Assembly (NCBI GenBank): GCA_029339505.1
Contig: JAQISU010000123.1
Span: forward strand, 5,006,501 to 5,070,500
Length of the DNA stretch: 64,000 bases
DNA from: Unio delphinus
Lineage: Eukaryota; Mollusca; Bivalvia; Unionida; Unionidae
Reading direction: 5' to 3'
Both the position numbers and the translations under genes were made by a program. Below the pieces are notes generated by a model. The model had not been told where the DNA came from. It saw only the letters and a list, made by a program, of their open reading frames with translations, and did no database searches. Below are positions 11,801-25,600 of the stretch, piece by piece; the stretch's first letter is position 1, and every line of letters begins with the position of its first letter.

Positions 11801-14800
11801 AGATTATAAAAATAAAAGGAATATTGTAATAGATTATAAAAATAAAAGGAATATTGTAGTAGATTATAAAAATAAAAGGAATATTGTACTAGATTATAAA
11901 AATAAAAGGAATATTGTAGTAGATTATAAAAATAAAAGGAATATTGTACTAGATTATAAAAATAAAAGGAATATTGTACTAGATTATAAAAATAAAAGGA
12001 ATATTGTAGTAGATTATAAAAATAAAAGGAATATTGTACTAGATTATAAAAATAAAAGGAATATTGTAGTAGTTTATAAAAATAAAAGGAATATTGTAGT
12101 AGATTATAAAAATAAAAGGAATATTGTACTAGATTATAAAAATAAAAGGAATATTGTAGTAGATTATAAAAACAAAAGGAATATTGTAGTAGATTATAAA
12201 AATAAAAGGAATATTGTACTAGATTATAATAATAAAAGGAATATTGTACTTGATTATAAAAACAAAAGGAATATTGTAGTAGATTATAAAAATAAAAGGA
12301 ATATTGTAATAGATTATAAAAATAAAAGGAATATTGTAGTAGATTATAAAAATAAAAGGAATATTGTACTAGATTATAAAAATAAAAGGAATATTGTACT
12401 AGATTATAAAAATAAAAGGAATATTGTACTAGATTATAAAAATAAAAGGAATATTGTAGTAGATTATAAAAATAAAAGGAATATTGTACTAGATTATAAA
12501 AATAAAAGGAATATTGTACTAGATTATAAAAATAAAAGGGATATTGTAGTAGATTATAAAATTAAAAGGAATATTGTACTAGATTATAAAAATAAAAGGA
12601 ATACATGTATTGTACTAGATTATAAAAATTAAAGGAATATTGTACTAGATTATAAAAATAAAAGGAATATTGTAGTAGATTATAAAAATAAAAGGAATAT
12701 TGTACTAGATTATAAAAATAAAAGGAATATTGTACTAGATTATAAAAATAAAAGGAATATTGTAGTAGATTATAAAAATAAAAGGAATATTGTACTAGAT
12801 TATTAAAATAAAAGGAATATTGTACTAGATTATAAAAATAAAAGGAATATTGTACTAGATTATAAAAATAAAAGGAATATTGTACTAGATTATAAAAATA
12901 AAAGGAATATTGTACTAGATTATAAAAATAAAAGGAATATTGTACTAGATTATAAAAATAAAAGGAATATTTTACTAGATTATAAAAATAAAAGGAATAT
13001 TTTACTAGATTATAAAAATAAAAGGAATATTGTAGTATATTATTAAAATAAAAGGAATATTGTAGTAGAGTATAAAAATAAAAGGAATATTGTACTAGAT
13101 TATAAAAATAAAAGGAATATTGTACTAGATTATAAAAATAAAAGGAATATTGTACTAGATTATAAAAATAAAAGGAATATTGTACTAGATTATAAAAAAG
13201 AAGGAATATTGTAGTAGATTATAAAAATAAAAGGAATATTGTAGTAGATTATAAAAATAAAAGGAATATTGTACTAGATTATAAAAATAAAAGGAATATT
13301 GTAGTAGATTATAAAAATAAAAGGAATATTGTACTAGATTATAAAAATAAAAGGAATATTGTACTAGATTATAAAAATAAAAGGAATATTGTAGTAGATT
13401 ATAAAAATAAAAGGAATATTGTACTAGATTATAAGGTTGTTTCATTATAAGGTGGGATACACTATGATTCCCATGGGCAGCATTATAATTATATATTTTC
13501 AATTTTGAATTAATTTTTATTTCATAATTTGAATCAGAGTATTTTAGCTTCAGTAAATGTTGTATGTTCAATAAATATAGCATATTCCTGAAACAATTTT
13601 TTTTATATAACCAATACTCAGTATGCTGTCAAAGCCTTGCTGTAATGAACAATATTTTCATTGATTTTGTTATCTTGCAGAGTTCATAAAAGTTTTTTTG
13701 TGTGCTAAAATGCATGATCTACTGTACAGTAAATCCTGTTTCTTATAGACATCCAGTAAATTGTAAACTGACATTCTTTTTTTTTTAAAACACAGGACTT
13801 AGTTGCTCTGAGCAGCACAATTTTTCTTCCTCTGAGATGAATATTTTTCTCATTGTTAGGTTAATAGAATATTCAGTTTGCATTCGGGATTAAGTGCATT
13901 CATGCAGTCTTGAATTTCCATCAAGTTGTCTTGCATTTTCTATGAAGATTTCTTCAACTCTACTTTGAAAATTAAAAAGATATCCAGTGTTAAATTTTAT
14001 TCAGAAAAAAATGATTTTACATCCAAAGGCTAAAATTTGAGAGTTTCAGTGACACCAAGGCCAAATGACCAATAATTGGAGACTAATATTGTATGTAATG
14101 ATTATAGAACACTGACCAAAGTGTTTATTATGACATGTCTTAACACTCTCTGACTTTATATTTCAGAGTTTCTTTTGGTTGTGGAAAGTTATTTCTAGTC
14201 TTCTGGCAGCTATGGTATTTGTTGTCTGTTCAACCTGTATTATCAACTGGTTGATTCTTGATAACCACTGGAAGTAAGTATTCTCTTTCAATTCTAATTT
14301 GTACATCTTTGATTTTAAACACTTTTGATTGGTTAAATTTCAGACACTGTTGATTGTTAATTTTTAAATGTTTCTTTGATTGTTAATTTTTATATCTTTT
14401 ATACACCTTTGATTGTTCATTTTTGAGACTATACATGTGGTAAAAACAAAATACGAATTTTAATATTTGGCTCATCTGTTAATGCAAATATTTGTAAAGC
14501 TAAAATAAGAAAACAGCTGCATGCATGAAAGAGTATAGTACAAAAGTAATTATAATTTCAGTGGATTGATAGTGGTATAAATATGATATAATACAGAAAT
14601 TACAGTACACATGGCTAACTGGTCTAATGAAAGTTTTTTGTTCAAAACTATGAAAGAAAGATTAACTGATTGATTGTTGGATTAATAGCACATCAGCACA
14701 TTGAAGATTTATATCATGCCATCTTGCCATCAACTTCAGTGTTAATTGACATTGACTAGATACCCATTTAGTTTGGATAACATTTATATGATTTAATAAT

Positions 14801-16622
14801 AACAAAATAATTTAGCTTCCATTGTACCATTTCTGAAAAGTATGGAATGTTCAGCACTTCCTTAATTTTAGTATGCATATAAATAGTATTTAATAAAACT
14901 GTTGATGTCATTATTTGTATAAACAAATCAGTAGAAATTACTGGGATTGCATGACAGTACAGATCAGGTTTAATTACTGACTTGAATGACCAATCCTTTT
15001 TGGAGAGAATATGTCACGTATGGGACGAGTCATGATGCATGAAATCAGTTTTATTATATATTTCATAATGAGATATTGTAATATATCAGTAATGATATCA
15101 CCTCATTGGCAATACCACATTTATCACCAGTCACAAAATAACTTTATGATCTTTCTTTTTCTATTCTTTTGTTGTATATTTGCCTTTATTTATGTTCTTC
15201 AGACCATTTTCATATTTAGACCTATTTTGTTTTGTTTTCTTTTCTTTTCCTTTACTTTCTTTACCATCATCTCACTCTCTCTCCTGGTCAGAATGACTAC
15301 CCTAATGTATATAATCAGTGGAAAGGCTTTGTCTTAAATGCCTAAAAATTCTCTGACTCTTACATGGATATGATTCAATTCATATTCTTTCCACATGGTT
15401 CTCTGACTCTTACATGGGTACAATTCAATTCATAGTCTTTCCACATAATAGTTCTCTGACTCTTACATGGGTACAATTCAATTCATATTCTTTCCACATA
15501 ATAGTTCTCTGACTCTTACATGGGTACAATTCAATTCATATTCTTTCCACATAATAGTTCTATTACTCTTATATTGGTACAATTCAATTCATATTCTTTC
15601 CACATAATAGTTCTCTGACTCTTACATGGGTACAATTCAATTCATATTCTTTCCACATAATAGTTCTCTGACTCTTACATGGGTACAATTCAATTCATAT
15701 TCTTTCCACATTATAGTTCTCTGACTCTTACATGGGTACAATTCAATTCATATTCTTTCCACATAATAGTTCTATTACTCTTACATTGGTACAATTCAAT
15801 TCATATTCTTTCCACATAATAGTTCTCTGACTCTTACATGGGTACAATTCAATTCATATTCTTTCCACATAATAGTTCTCTGACTCTTACATGGGTACAA
15901 TTCAATTCATATTCTTTCCACATAATAGTTCTCTGACTCTTACATGGGTACAAATCAATTCATATTCTTTCCACATAATAGTTCTCTGACTCTTACATGG
16001 GTACAATTCAATTCATATTCTTTCCACATAATAGTTCTCTGACTCTTACATGGGTACAATTCAATTCATATTCTTTCCACATAATAGTTCTCTGACTCTT
16101 ACATGGGTACAATTCAATTCATATTCTTTCCACATAATAGTTCTCTGACTCTTACATCGGTACAATTCAATTCATATTCTTTCCACATAATAGTTCTCTG
16201 ACTCTTACATGGGTACAATTCAATTCATATTCTTTCCACATTATAGTTCTCTGACTCTTACATGGGTACAATTCAATTCATATTCTTTCCACATAATAGT
16301 ATTCTGAATCTTACATGGGTACAATTCAATTCATATTCTTTCCACATTATAGTTCTCTGACTCTTACATGGATATGATGCAACAGCAATAAAACGCCAAT
16401 GTTACTTAATAAAATGTTTAACATACACACCAATATAATCTTGTTTCATAATGAAACTTTCAGAATAAGTTTGTCCTTAATACTGTAGCTACATCTTCTC
16501 TCAAAATGTCTTCATGGAACAAACTGCAGCTAATATCTAATTTGAGGTTTGAGGTTGCTGAATTGTTGATATATTCTACACTTTCCACTGTACATGCCAA
16601 TGATTGATGTACAACAGTACTG

Positions 16623-16691
<69 letters not shown>

Positions 16692-19600
16692 GACACATTA
16701 ATACAAAGTCTTGAAATTTGTTCAAAAAAAGTAGCTGCATAAAATGAAAATGGCCCTTGTTCAATGTAGTCCTTTAGAGTGCTGGTCCTCGGGGTTCTGA
16801 CATAACTTAATATCAAACTTGAGAGTGCAGGACTGTATTTAGTGTCTATATAAACTGTAGACTAAAGTGTTATGTCATAAAATTCTCATTTTCCTTTTAC
16901 ATATTTCAGGTGGTTTAAAGCATATAGAAGTGCCCAGTCTTTTCGGTTTAGTCATTACTTCATCTGTTGTTTATCACAAGTCACACTGGTAATGTCAGGA
17001 CTTGGGGCCACACATAATAATGAGGATGTAAAATGGTAAGTTAAACATGAATTGTCGACCATCTTTTCCATGTCACAACTAAATATATTTCTTTCTTCAA
17101 GGTAAGGATGAATTTTATTATTGTGGATATAAGTTTTTATGATTATAGAGAAAATTGCAATTTCATCCGTACTTACCACTTATCTCATGTAAGTGCCTTT
17201 GGACACCTCTATTCCATTCTTATAGGAGCGCCATTGGACACAACTACCCGATTTACATGGAAGATAGTTTTGATGGCTTTACACCATTCTCATGGAAGCA
17301 CATTTGGATGCCTGCTGGAAACAGCAGCCATTTTAAGCTGGTTATCGTAGTGCCACCTTCTGGGAAAGTCCTCATTTATATACTACATTCATTGATGTGA
17401 ATGACCATTATGTCAGATCACATGGTCCCATTTTATAAACTACAGCTGTAATATGCTATTTAAAGTAACTCGGTCAGATTTTCCACTCTCCATTATGATT
17501 AACATGTACAATATGTGCATAATCAGAAGGCAGCTTTTTACTAATATAGTTTCCAAAATACTGTTTTTAAGGTGTTTGTTTTTTTCCTGTCGCTTGTATG
17601 GGTTATAAAAGTACTATTAAAGCAAGTTATTTCTGTTTATCTATTTATCCACATACATCAGTGCCCATTTGTAATAATTATGGCTACAGCTGCCAAGCAG
17701 ATAGAAGCCTAGGTGGTAGATAAATAACTAAATAGAACTGACAGTAAGTAATAAACTCAATGTTTGGACTTAGGATATGTACAAAGCAAGCTGACCTCAG
17801 AGGCCAATTTTGGATTCTTTTAAGCAGATTTTTAAAAGGATATTAGTACAAAAGTTATTTTATTATAAAAGCAAGCTGGCTTTGGATTCTTTTAATTGTG
17901 CCAATTTTATTTTTAAAAATTATATTCAGAGTTGGCTGACATACAGATTCTAACCTTGGTTCATTTACATATGTATCGGGGTATTTTGACATTAAATTGA
18001 AACAACTGAATTTTTTAAACATAACACAATATAGTGCTTCGTGAATGGACATTGATGACCCATTGTCGCCAAGAATATTTGGAGAAAATAAAATGTGATA
18101 AATTCATGAAGGTCAGAAGAGAAGATGATTTCGCTGAGAATATGATCGCTAACTTGGATGAAAATCCAGTGTACTTTGATCCCATTCCTTGATGGACTGT
18201 TGATACGATGGATGTTAAAAGTATGAGAATTAGCACTGATGGTGCAGAATTCTTTTTAAATCTGACTTTAGTCCTTGCCGTTTCTGCTTCTGGAGATATG
18301 TTTGCATCCAATGATAACTTTTCAAGGCATGAGAAAATTGAAACATTATTCATGCACTGAGAGAATGGATTGTACTTCTGCAGGAGAAGGGTTGGAATAA
18401 CGAGATGATTCTGCAGTGGATTAAAGAGTTTTATCTCAAGTTTTATAATTTTTTAAATAAAATTTCAGTTGGAGTACAATTTGCTACATGTATGATTTAA
18501 AAGGTTTCACACAATTTATGACTAAAAAAATTTATATGTTTTCGAACATACAGTGCACAAAATATTATTTTAAAAGTTAATTTATGGTGTCCCAGAATAT
18601 GGTGTCCTAACATATATTGTAAATATGGTACCCACTTACATCGACATCACTGCCTATTTCAACAAAAAAGCAAAGTTCCTTGTTCTACTATGACTACCAA
18701 AATTATCATGCATATGTTGACATCGAGATAATAAAAGCAGCGTACGTGTCGACAGAAGCTCTTGGTCCCAGCTTGAACAAATCCTTTGTTTTCTAATCAT
18801 TTATGTTGACAAGCTGCCAGTTCCAACCCATACTTTGTTCAACAATTAGTTGATTTTCCTGCCAGGCTTTAATTTCCCCATTTAATCATTTATGCTGGCA
18901 AACATCCAGTCATGACCTGTACTTTATTCAACAATTAGTTTATTGTGCTGTGAAAGTTTCCTTTTTAACTTTATTTATATTTATGATGGCTACCAACGGC
19001 ATTGTAAAACACAGATTAAATTTCCAGTCTCTGGAAACTATATATCTGGCTGTTAAGGAAGTTGCGAGTGGAGAATCTCACAAAGATGTTTGTGAAAATT
19101 TTCTCTTAAACATAACACCCTGTCAGGAAAGCTGAAAGCTGCTGAGTCTATAAAGAAAGACTACGTTGAAGGTGACAGTGCTTCCCAAAGGAAGAAGCAG
19201 AAGACTGCTAAATTTGAAGATGTGGAGGAAGCCACAGCAAAATGGTTCATTGAAACCCACATTGCACATACCACCTTCTCCATAGATTGTGATATGATCA
19301 TCGAAAAAGCAAAAGAATTTTCAAACAAACTTTGTGTGGAGAACTTTGCTGCAACAATTGGTTGGTTCAGTTTCTTTAAAGTTCATCATAACATCGGATA
19401 CAAAAGGATTTGTGGAGATACCAACTTAGCAGACACATCACAGTTTGATGGATGGAAAGCCCGACTTAAAGATATATTGCAGAATTATAAGTCTGATGAT
19501 ATATCCAATGCGGACAAAACAGCTTTATTCTTTAAGTGTACTCCAGATAAGACATACTGCATCATAGGTTAATCATGTGTTGGTGGGAAACAGTCTAAAG

Positions 19601-22600
19601 ACCGCATCTCAGTTCTAGTCACATCAAACAATGATAAAATGCCACTTGTAATTATTGGGAAGTCTAAGAAGCCTCGCTGTTTTAAAAATTTGCACCATCT
19701 TCCTGTGGATTATTAGGTGAACAGAAAAGCTTGAATGGCATCAGACATTTTTATTTAGTGGAAACTTGACAGAAAAATGAAAGTAAAAGGAAGAAAAATT
19801 GTCTTGCTTTTGGATAATTGTTCTGCACACCCACGTGTGGATGATCTATAACACATCCAACTAATTTTCTTCCACCCAATACCATGTCACTCATATTGCT
19901 GATGGATGAAGGAATCATCCAGAATCGAAAACTTCATTATCAAAAACTTCTACCATTTGAGCTGACTTGTTACAATATTGTATTGTAAGAATCATTTTCT
20001 TTTAATACCTCATTAGCATGTGTCAATGTAAACAATAGTATGCCTTCATTAATCATATCAGAGGCAAATCTCTTGTTCGCTTTTATATGCTTTTCACGAT
20101 GACTTCTGTAACTAAATACATGTGCTGTTTAAACCAACTTGTTGACAGGTTTTCATAGTGATTTCCATGCAGCAACTACATTACCTTATTAATGATAATC
20201 CTGCTTTGATTTTGCTTGGTTATTCTGAATATCACATGATGTTGATCACTAAATCTCTACATAATTAATACTGATAATGTCATGGTTATTTATTGTTTTG
20301 CATTATATTGACTTTGTGTGAAAATCATGTTATTTACATGTATATTTTCTTAGGGATATGCATGTTGCCAAGCCATACTACATAGAACTCCCCCGCTCAT
20401 TGGTGGAGGTAGTTACCTATTGGAACCTGCCTATGCATTATTGGTTAAAAACATGTAAGTTGGAACTTTTTATTTTATATTGTTTTATATGACCTTTATA
20501 AGGTGTAGCATGTTATATTGTGATGTTGTCTACTGTCCATATTTACCAAACTTTGTGGATTGCTTGTACTTATTAAGGAAGAACACTAGCAGTTTTAAAG
20601 GTTTTGGGCTTGGGGTTTTGGAAACATTTTGGCGGGGGTGACATAACTACAAAAGGTTATGTTATGCAGCTAGACTGAATTTTTTTTTACTATAAATGTG
20701 AGAAATATTAAAGATTAAATTCATGACATTCAAGTCCCCGTGTTACTTGATAGATTGTAATTTTAAGTATTATTCTAAGAAGTTTGTATTTCTTAAAAAT
20801 TGTTTCTTATTGGAATAATTTACTTTGGAGTTAAACTTCCTCGGTTAGGTTACTTTTTTTCTTTTCTTTCAGTTATGACATTTTATTCAAGAAGAATGGT
20901 ATTTGTTTTTGAGTTTTGGATTACTGTAAATCACAGAACATTAGCAAGGATAAAATTATAGACAATTTAACAAGGATACAATTATAGCCAATTTAGCAAG
21001 AATACAATCATAGCAAATTTGGCATGTATCCAATTATAAGCAATTTAGCATGGATAAATGTATAGACATTTTATCCAGGATACAATTATAGTCAATTTAG
21101 AATGGATAAAATTAAAAACAATTTAGCATGGATACAATTTATAGACAATTTTGCAAGGATACAATTATAGACAATTTGGCAAGGATAAAATTATAGACAA
21201 TCTGGTATGGATAAAATCAATGACAAGGATACAAATGTAGAAATTTAGCATGTATACAATTATAAACAATTTAGCATGGATAAAATGAAAGACAAGTTAG
21301 AATGGATAACATTATTATAGACAATGTAGCATGGATAAAATCAAAGACAATTTAAAATGGATAAAATTTTAGACAATTTAGCATGGATACAATTATAAAC
21401 AATTTAGCATGGATAAAATCTAAAAATATAATTGACCATAAGGGTGTAATTATGTGGGATAAAGTTGATTGAGTGATTTTCTATTATGACAAAATTCAAG
21501 TGGCTAGGTACATTTGCTGTAGTGATGCAATTCATACTCAAGTTGTTGACCATGGGAGAAGGAATCAAAAGCAAAACAATACACAGATGTATTGTGTTCT
21601 TGGCACATATTGATTATTTTTTTTATTTATACTCATTCATTGATTAAAGTTATTTTCAGTTTAAATAATTTATTTATTGCCAATTTTGAAACTCAGCAAT
21701 TTAAATTCTTAGATGGTCATAATACATAAAAAAAAATAATTCAATTTCAGTCAGGTGACTTTGAAACTTATTGGAACCATCTGGCATGTGTTCTTTGTAT
21801 CAAATCACAGCTACAAGACTGACAATTATTTTTCTGAATTTAATGTTGAATAATTATTATTTATTCATTTTCATTTCATTTATGTCATTTGTTTAATAAG
21901 TAGATCGGTGGTTCTTCCTTGGATTTTTCCAGGTTTTTCCTCCACCAGATATGCTGGCTGCCACTTATAGCCTATTATATACTGAATAATGGCATTACAT
22001 TTAAAACAATACCAACATCTGTTGATGAAATGCATTTTAAATATGGATGAATGACTTTGTGTACAACATTTATCATGAAATTGTGTTTCTCTTTATTTCA
22101 GATATTTTTAAAACTACTAAACCACTTGGTACATTTGCTGCTGTTCTACTAACATATGTAGCAAGTTCTATGCTTCACGTAAGTTTGATTAATGCTTGAA
22201 TATCATAATGTTCAACATTTTCTTGTTGCCATTACAAATCTAGTTTAAGAATATAGTGTTAACTTTTTCTGTCCTATGTAGGCACTTAGTTTAGCAACTG
22301 TCGTAATCATCAAAGTCAATTACAATTTTCAAATGTTGATTCATCCATTTTGCACTATTTTTTATTTGATCTTGTTAAAATTGTCATAAATTACATTGTA
22401 GGGAATGTCATAATACAGGTCCTGTATGGGACTGCTACGGTGGCCTTGTGTGGTTAGAGCGTCAGCCTGGGTGCGGGAGGTTGAGGGTTAGAACCTTGGC
22501 TGAGTCATACCAAAGACTTATAAAGATGGTACTAACAGCTGCCTTGCTAGGCGCACAGCATTAAGAGGTTGGTGTTAAGACTGGTCGGCCTGGTATCAAG

Positions 22601-25600
22601 ATAATGTGACTGTGTGGGACATCATGCTTTATGTCTGCACCAGTGCTAGACATGACTATAAACTACCAAACTGCAGACATCATAGCGATATGACTGAAAA
22701 AGTGTTAAAGCTACATTAAAAATCTAAATCACACACACACATTGGTCCTGTATGCATTTATTGCCGACTATTTCAGTAACTGGTGGCCTTTTTTAGAATT
22801 TGATTGAGCTTATTTTTAAGTGGCAATTGTTCATTTTATTTGGATCCACATACATCCATATTCCATTGAAAGGTCATTATTTATATTTCCCAAGAAACAA
22901 ATACAGCAAAACTAAAAATGCAGTAACAAAGGTGTGATATAGGACAAACTGGTTTGAATATCACATGTTGTGATGTCACAGTGAAAAATACACATGTTGA
23001 CAAAACAAAATTGTACTACCCTATATTGTGACATACTTTTTTATTTAGGACCTGGTACCATTGTAAAAGTCCATGGCAATCAATAATTTCCATCTGGACC
23101 TGGCACCATTGTAAAAGTCCATGGCAATCAATAATTTCCATCTGGAAATTTCTTGATGACAGTTCAGATGCAGAACATTCAATAATGAGGATTGAATAGA
23201 CTTTTGTTAAACCATACTGGTATTAAATGTTAGAAGAATAATTAATATTTAATTTGTGATGAGTTAATGCACCTACATGACCACATTAATTTTGTGTATT
23301 TTTTTAACTATGTTTATGGCTTCTGCATTATTTATTTGGTATATTTTTTTATATAAGTAAGAGTGCTCTGGTGGCCTAGTGGTTAGAGCTTCCGCCACTT
23401 ATGTGAGAAGTCATGGGTTCGATCCCCGGCTGTGTCATACCAAAGACTTATAAAAATGATACTTACATTTGCCTCGCTTGGCGCTCAGCAATAGGAGGTT
23501 AGTGTTAGGACTTGTTGGCCTGGTGACTGGGTGGGACATCATGCTACATGGCTATGGCATGATGTCTCAGTGATGTTTATTACTATAAAATCCACACTGT
23601 AAACATCATAGTGATATGACTGATTTTTTAAATGCTATGTTAAAAATCTAAATCACATCACAGCACACACAGACACACACACATCGATATCAGTAGAGGT
23701 ACAAGCACACCATCATTGATACCATGCTTTAACATCAAAACTCCAGTACACTTTTTAAGCCAAAGAATGATAATTTTTTTCATATGATTTGAGAGAGAAT
23801 TTTGTTTGTGTATGCCTGTGTTAAATAGGAAATGTGTTTATCTCGGGGGGGGGGGGTGAATGAGAGTATTTATGAAATGTAAAAGAAGGAGCAAAAAATT
23901 AAGCTATTTGCTCTTTAAACAACAAGACATGTCAATAAAATTCAATACTGTAAACTTTATGAGAAACTATTCCCCTTGCATTGCGATAAGCATAACCTAT
24001 CATAACCAACATAATTTGGTTAATTAGAAGAATAGTTGAATGAGTCGTATAACTTTTCATGCAAGACCACTTGACTCCATGCACATCTTGGCAAACAAAT
24101 CTCATGCTTTGTGTTGAATTTAAGTACTGATTCAAAGCAAAAGATGTGCATATTGATCATTAACAATAGGTTTTGTCATTGTTAAAATAGTTAACTTATG
24201 ATATTGTCGTAATTAAAAAAGAAACATGTTTGATGCTATGAGAATGGCAAGTTGTGAATTTTAGTGTTTGGACAATGTATGAATTTTGGAAAATCCAAAT
24301 TCTTAGAGGAACCACACATGCAGTCAGTTTGGATGAAAAGATGTGTTAGAGTGTCAATTCACCTAAATAGACCAAAAAGGCAAAGTTCACTTGGTGTATG
24401 ATCTTAAGATATTTCCCCCCACCCCCTTTGATTAAATATCTTATGTTAATAGTCAAAATAAAACATTGACTTTTTGGTAAATTTTCCATTAAGAGAGGAG
24501 GATGGAAATGCAGAAGACGAAATTTTATTTTTAGGCAAGTTTTGGTGCTAATCTGATGATGATAAACACCAAAAAATTACATTGCTTTCTATGGAACTGT
24601 AAATTTACATGATACATGAGAAACAAGTAAAACATTGTGTAAAGCCTGCAAAGTTGACAGCTCACATGGTTTGTGTACCTACCTGTTGAATTTGTGTGGC
24701 TGAAGCAAATTGTTACTCAGTGGACATATCCAGGCCTGTTACTTCTTAAATATAATCATTGTATCCAGTATTTAATCATACAGTCATATGAAATGAGACC
24801 TTTAGGTATGGAAATGTTTGGCTGTAATCTATTTTTGACGGTGCCATTTTATGTTATGCATCAATTATAGTAAAGCAGTATATGAAAAGCATTGCTATTT
24901 TTATAAACTTTTCAAAGCACTTAGTCATTTTCATCACTAGACCTGAAAATGTACAAAAAATGTGAAATTTGTTGACTATTGTTCATGTGTGTCTCCATAT
25001 CTTTGCTAAATTTTCCCTATTCTGTCTAGAGAGATATTTCACCTATATAATGGAGTACACCTTAAACCCAGATTTATTATGATTAAATAAAATTAGGACC
25101 AATACAAAGCTGAATGAAGTGAGGTAAAGGTTCTGGCATGCAAGATGTACTAGAATTTAATTGGGATATTTTCAGTAAATGTAGCAGAATTATCTCAGTA
25201 CTTAGAAATCTACGGTCTACAATGTAATTTTTTTAATGCAGAATTCAATGCTATGGGTTTTCTTAATGATGAATGCATTAAATACACAATCCATACGTTA
25301 AATTGCTACAGTACTTAAGCATGTTATATGAGGTTTTCTTAATAATTGTAATATTATTTTGATTTGAAATTCCAAATTATATCTATCACACAGTTGGCAT
25401 ATGAATTATAATATGCCAACATAATTGTTGCAACATTATTATGTGAAGATAACCCAAATTACTGTATATACATGAATATCTTTTGATTGTGTGATCATTT
25501 GCTCTTTTGTTTTTCTTCCAGGGTCTAAATTTTCAGCTGGCAGCAGTTCTTTTATCTCTAGGATTTTATACTTATATCGAATATGGTAAGAAGATTGTTC

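Noticed and set aside
5532..13434. CRISPR-like regular repeat array
   Set aside because: Units are contiguous with no unique spacers, and the context is an animal intron.
13185..13583. 132-codon minus-strand frame at the array edge
   Set aside because: Mostly 30-bp repeat units plus adjoining AT-rich intron.
15011..15337. 108-codon Phe/Ile-rich frame with membrane-like character
   Set aside because: Hydrophobicity follows from T-rich sequence; no splice or family support within the intron.
16576..16816. Tyr-Ile repeat frames
   Set aside because: Translation of an (AT)n microsatellite.
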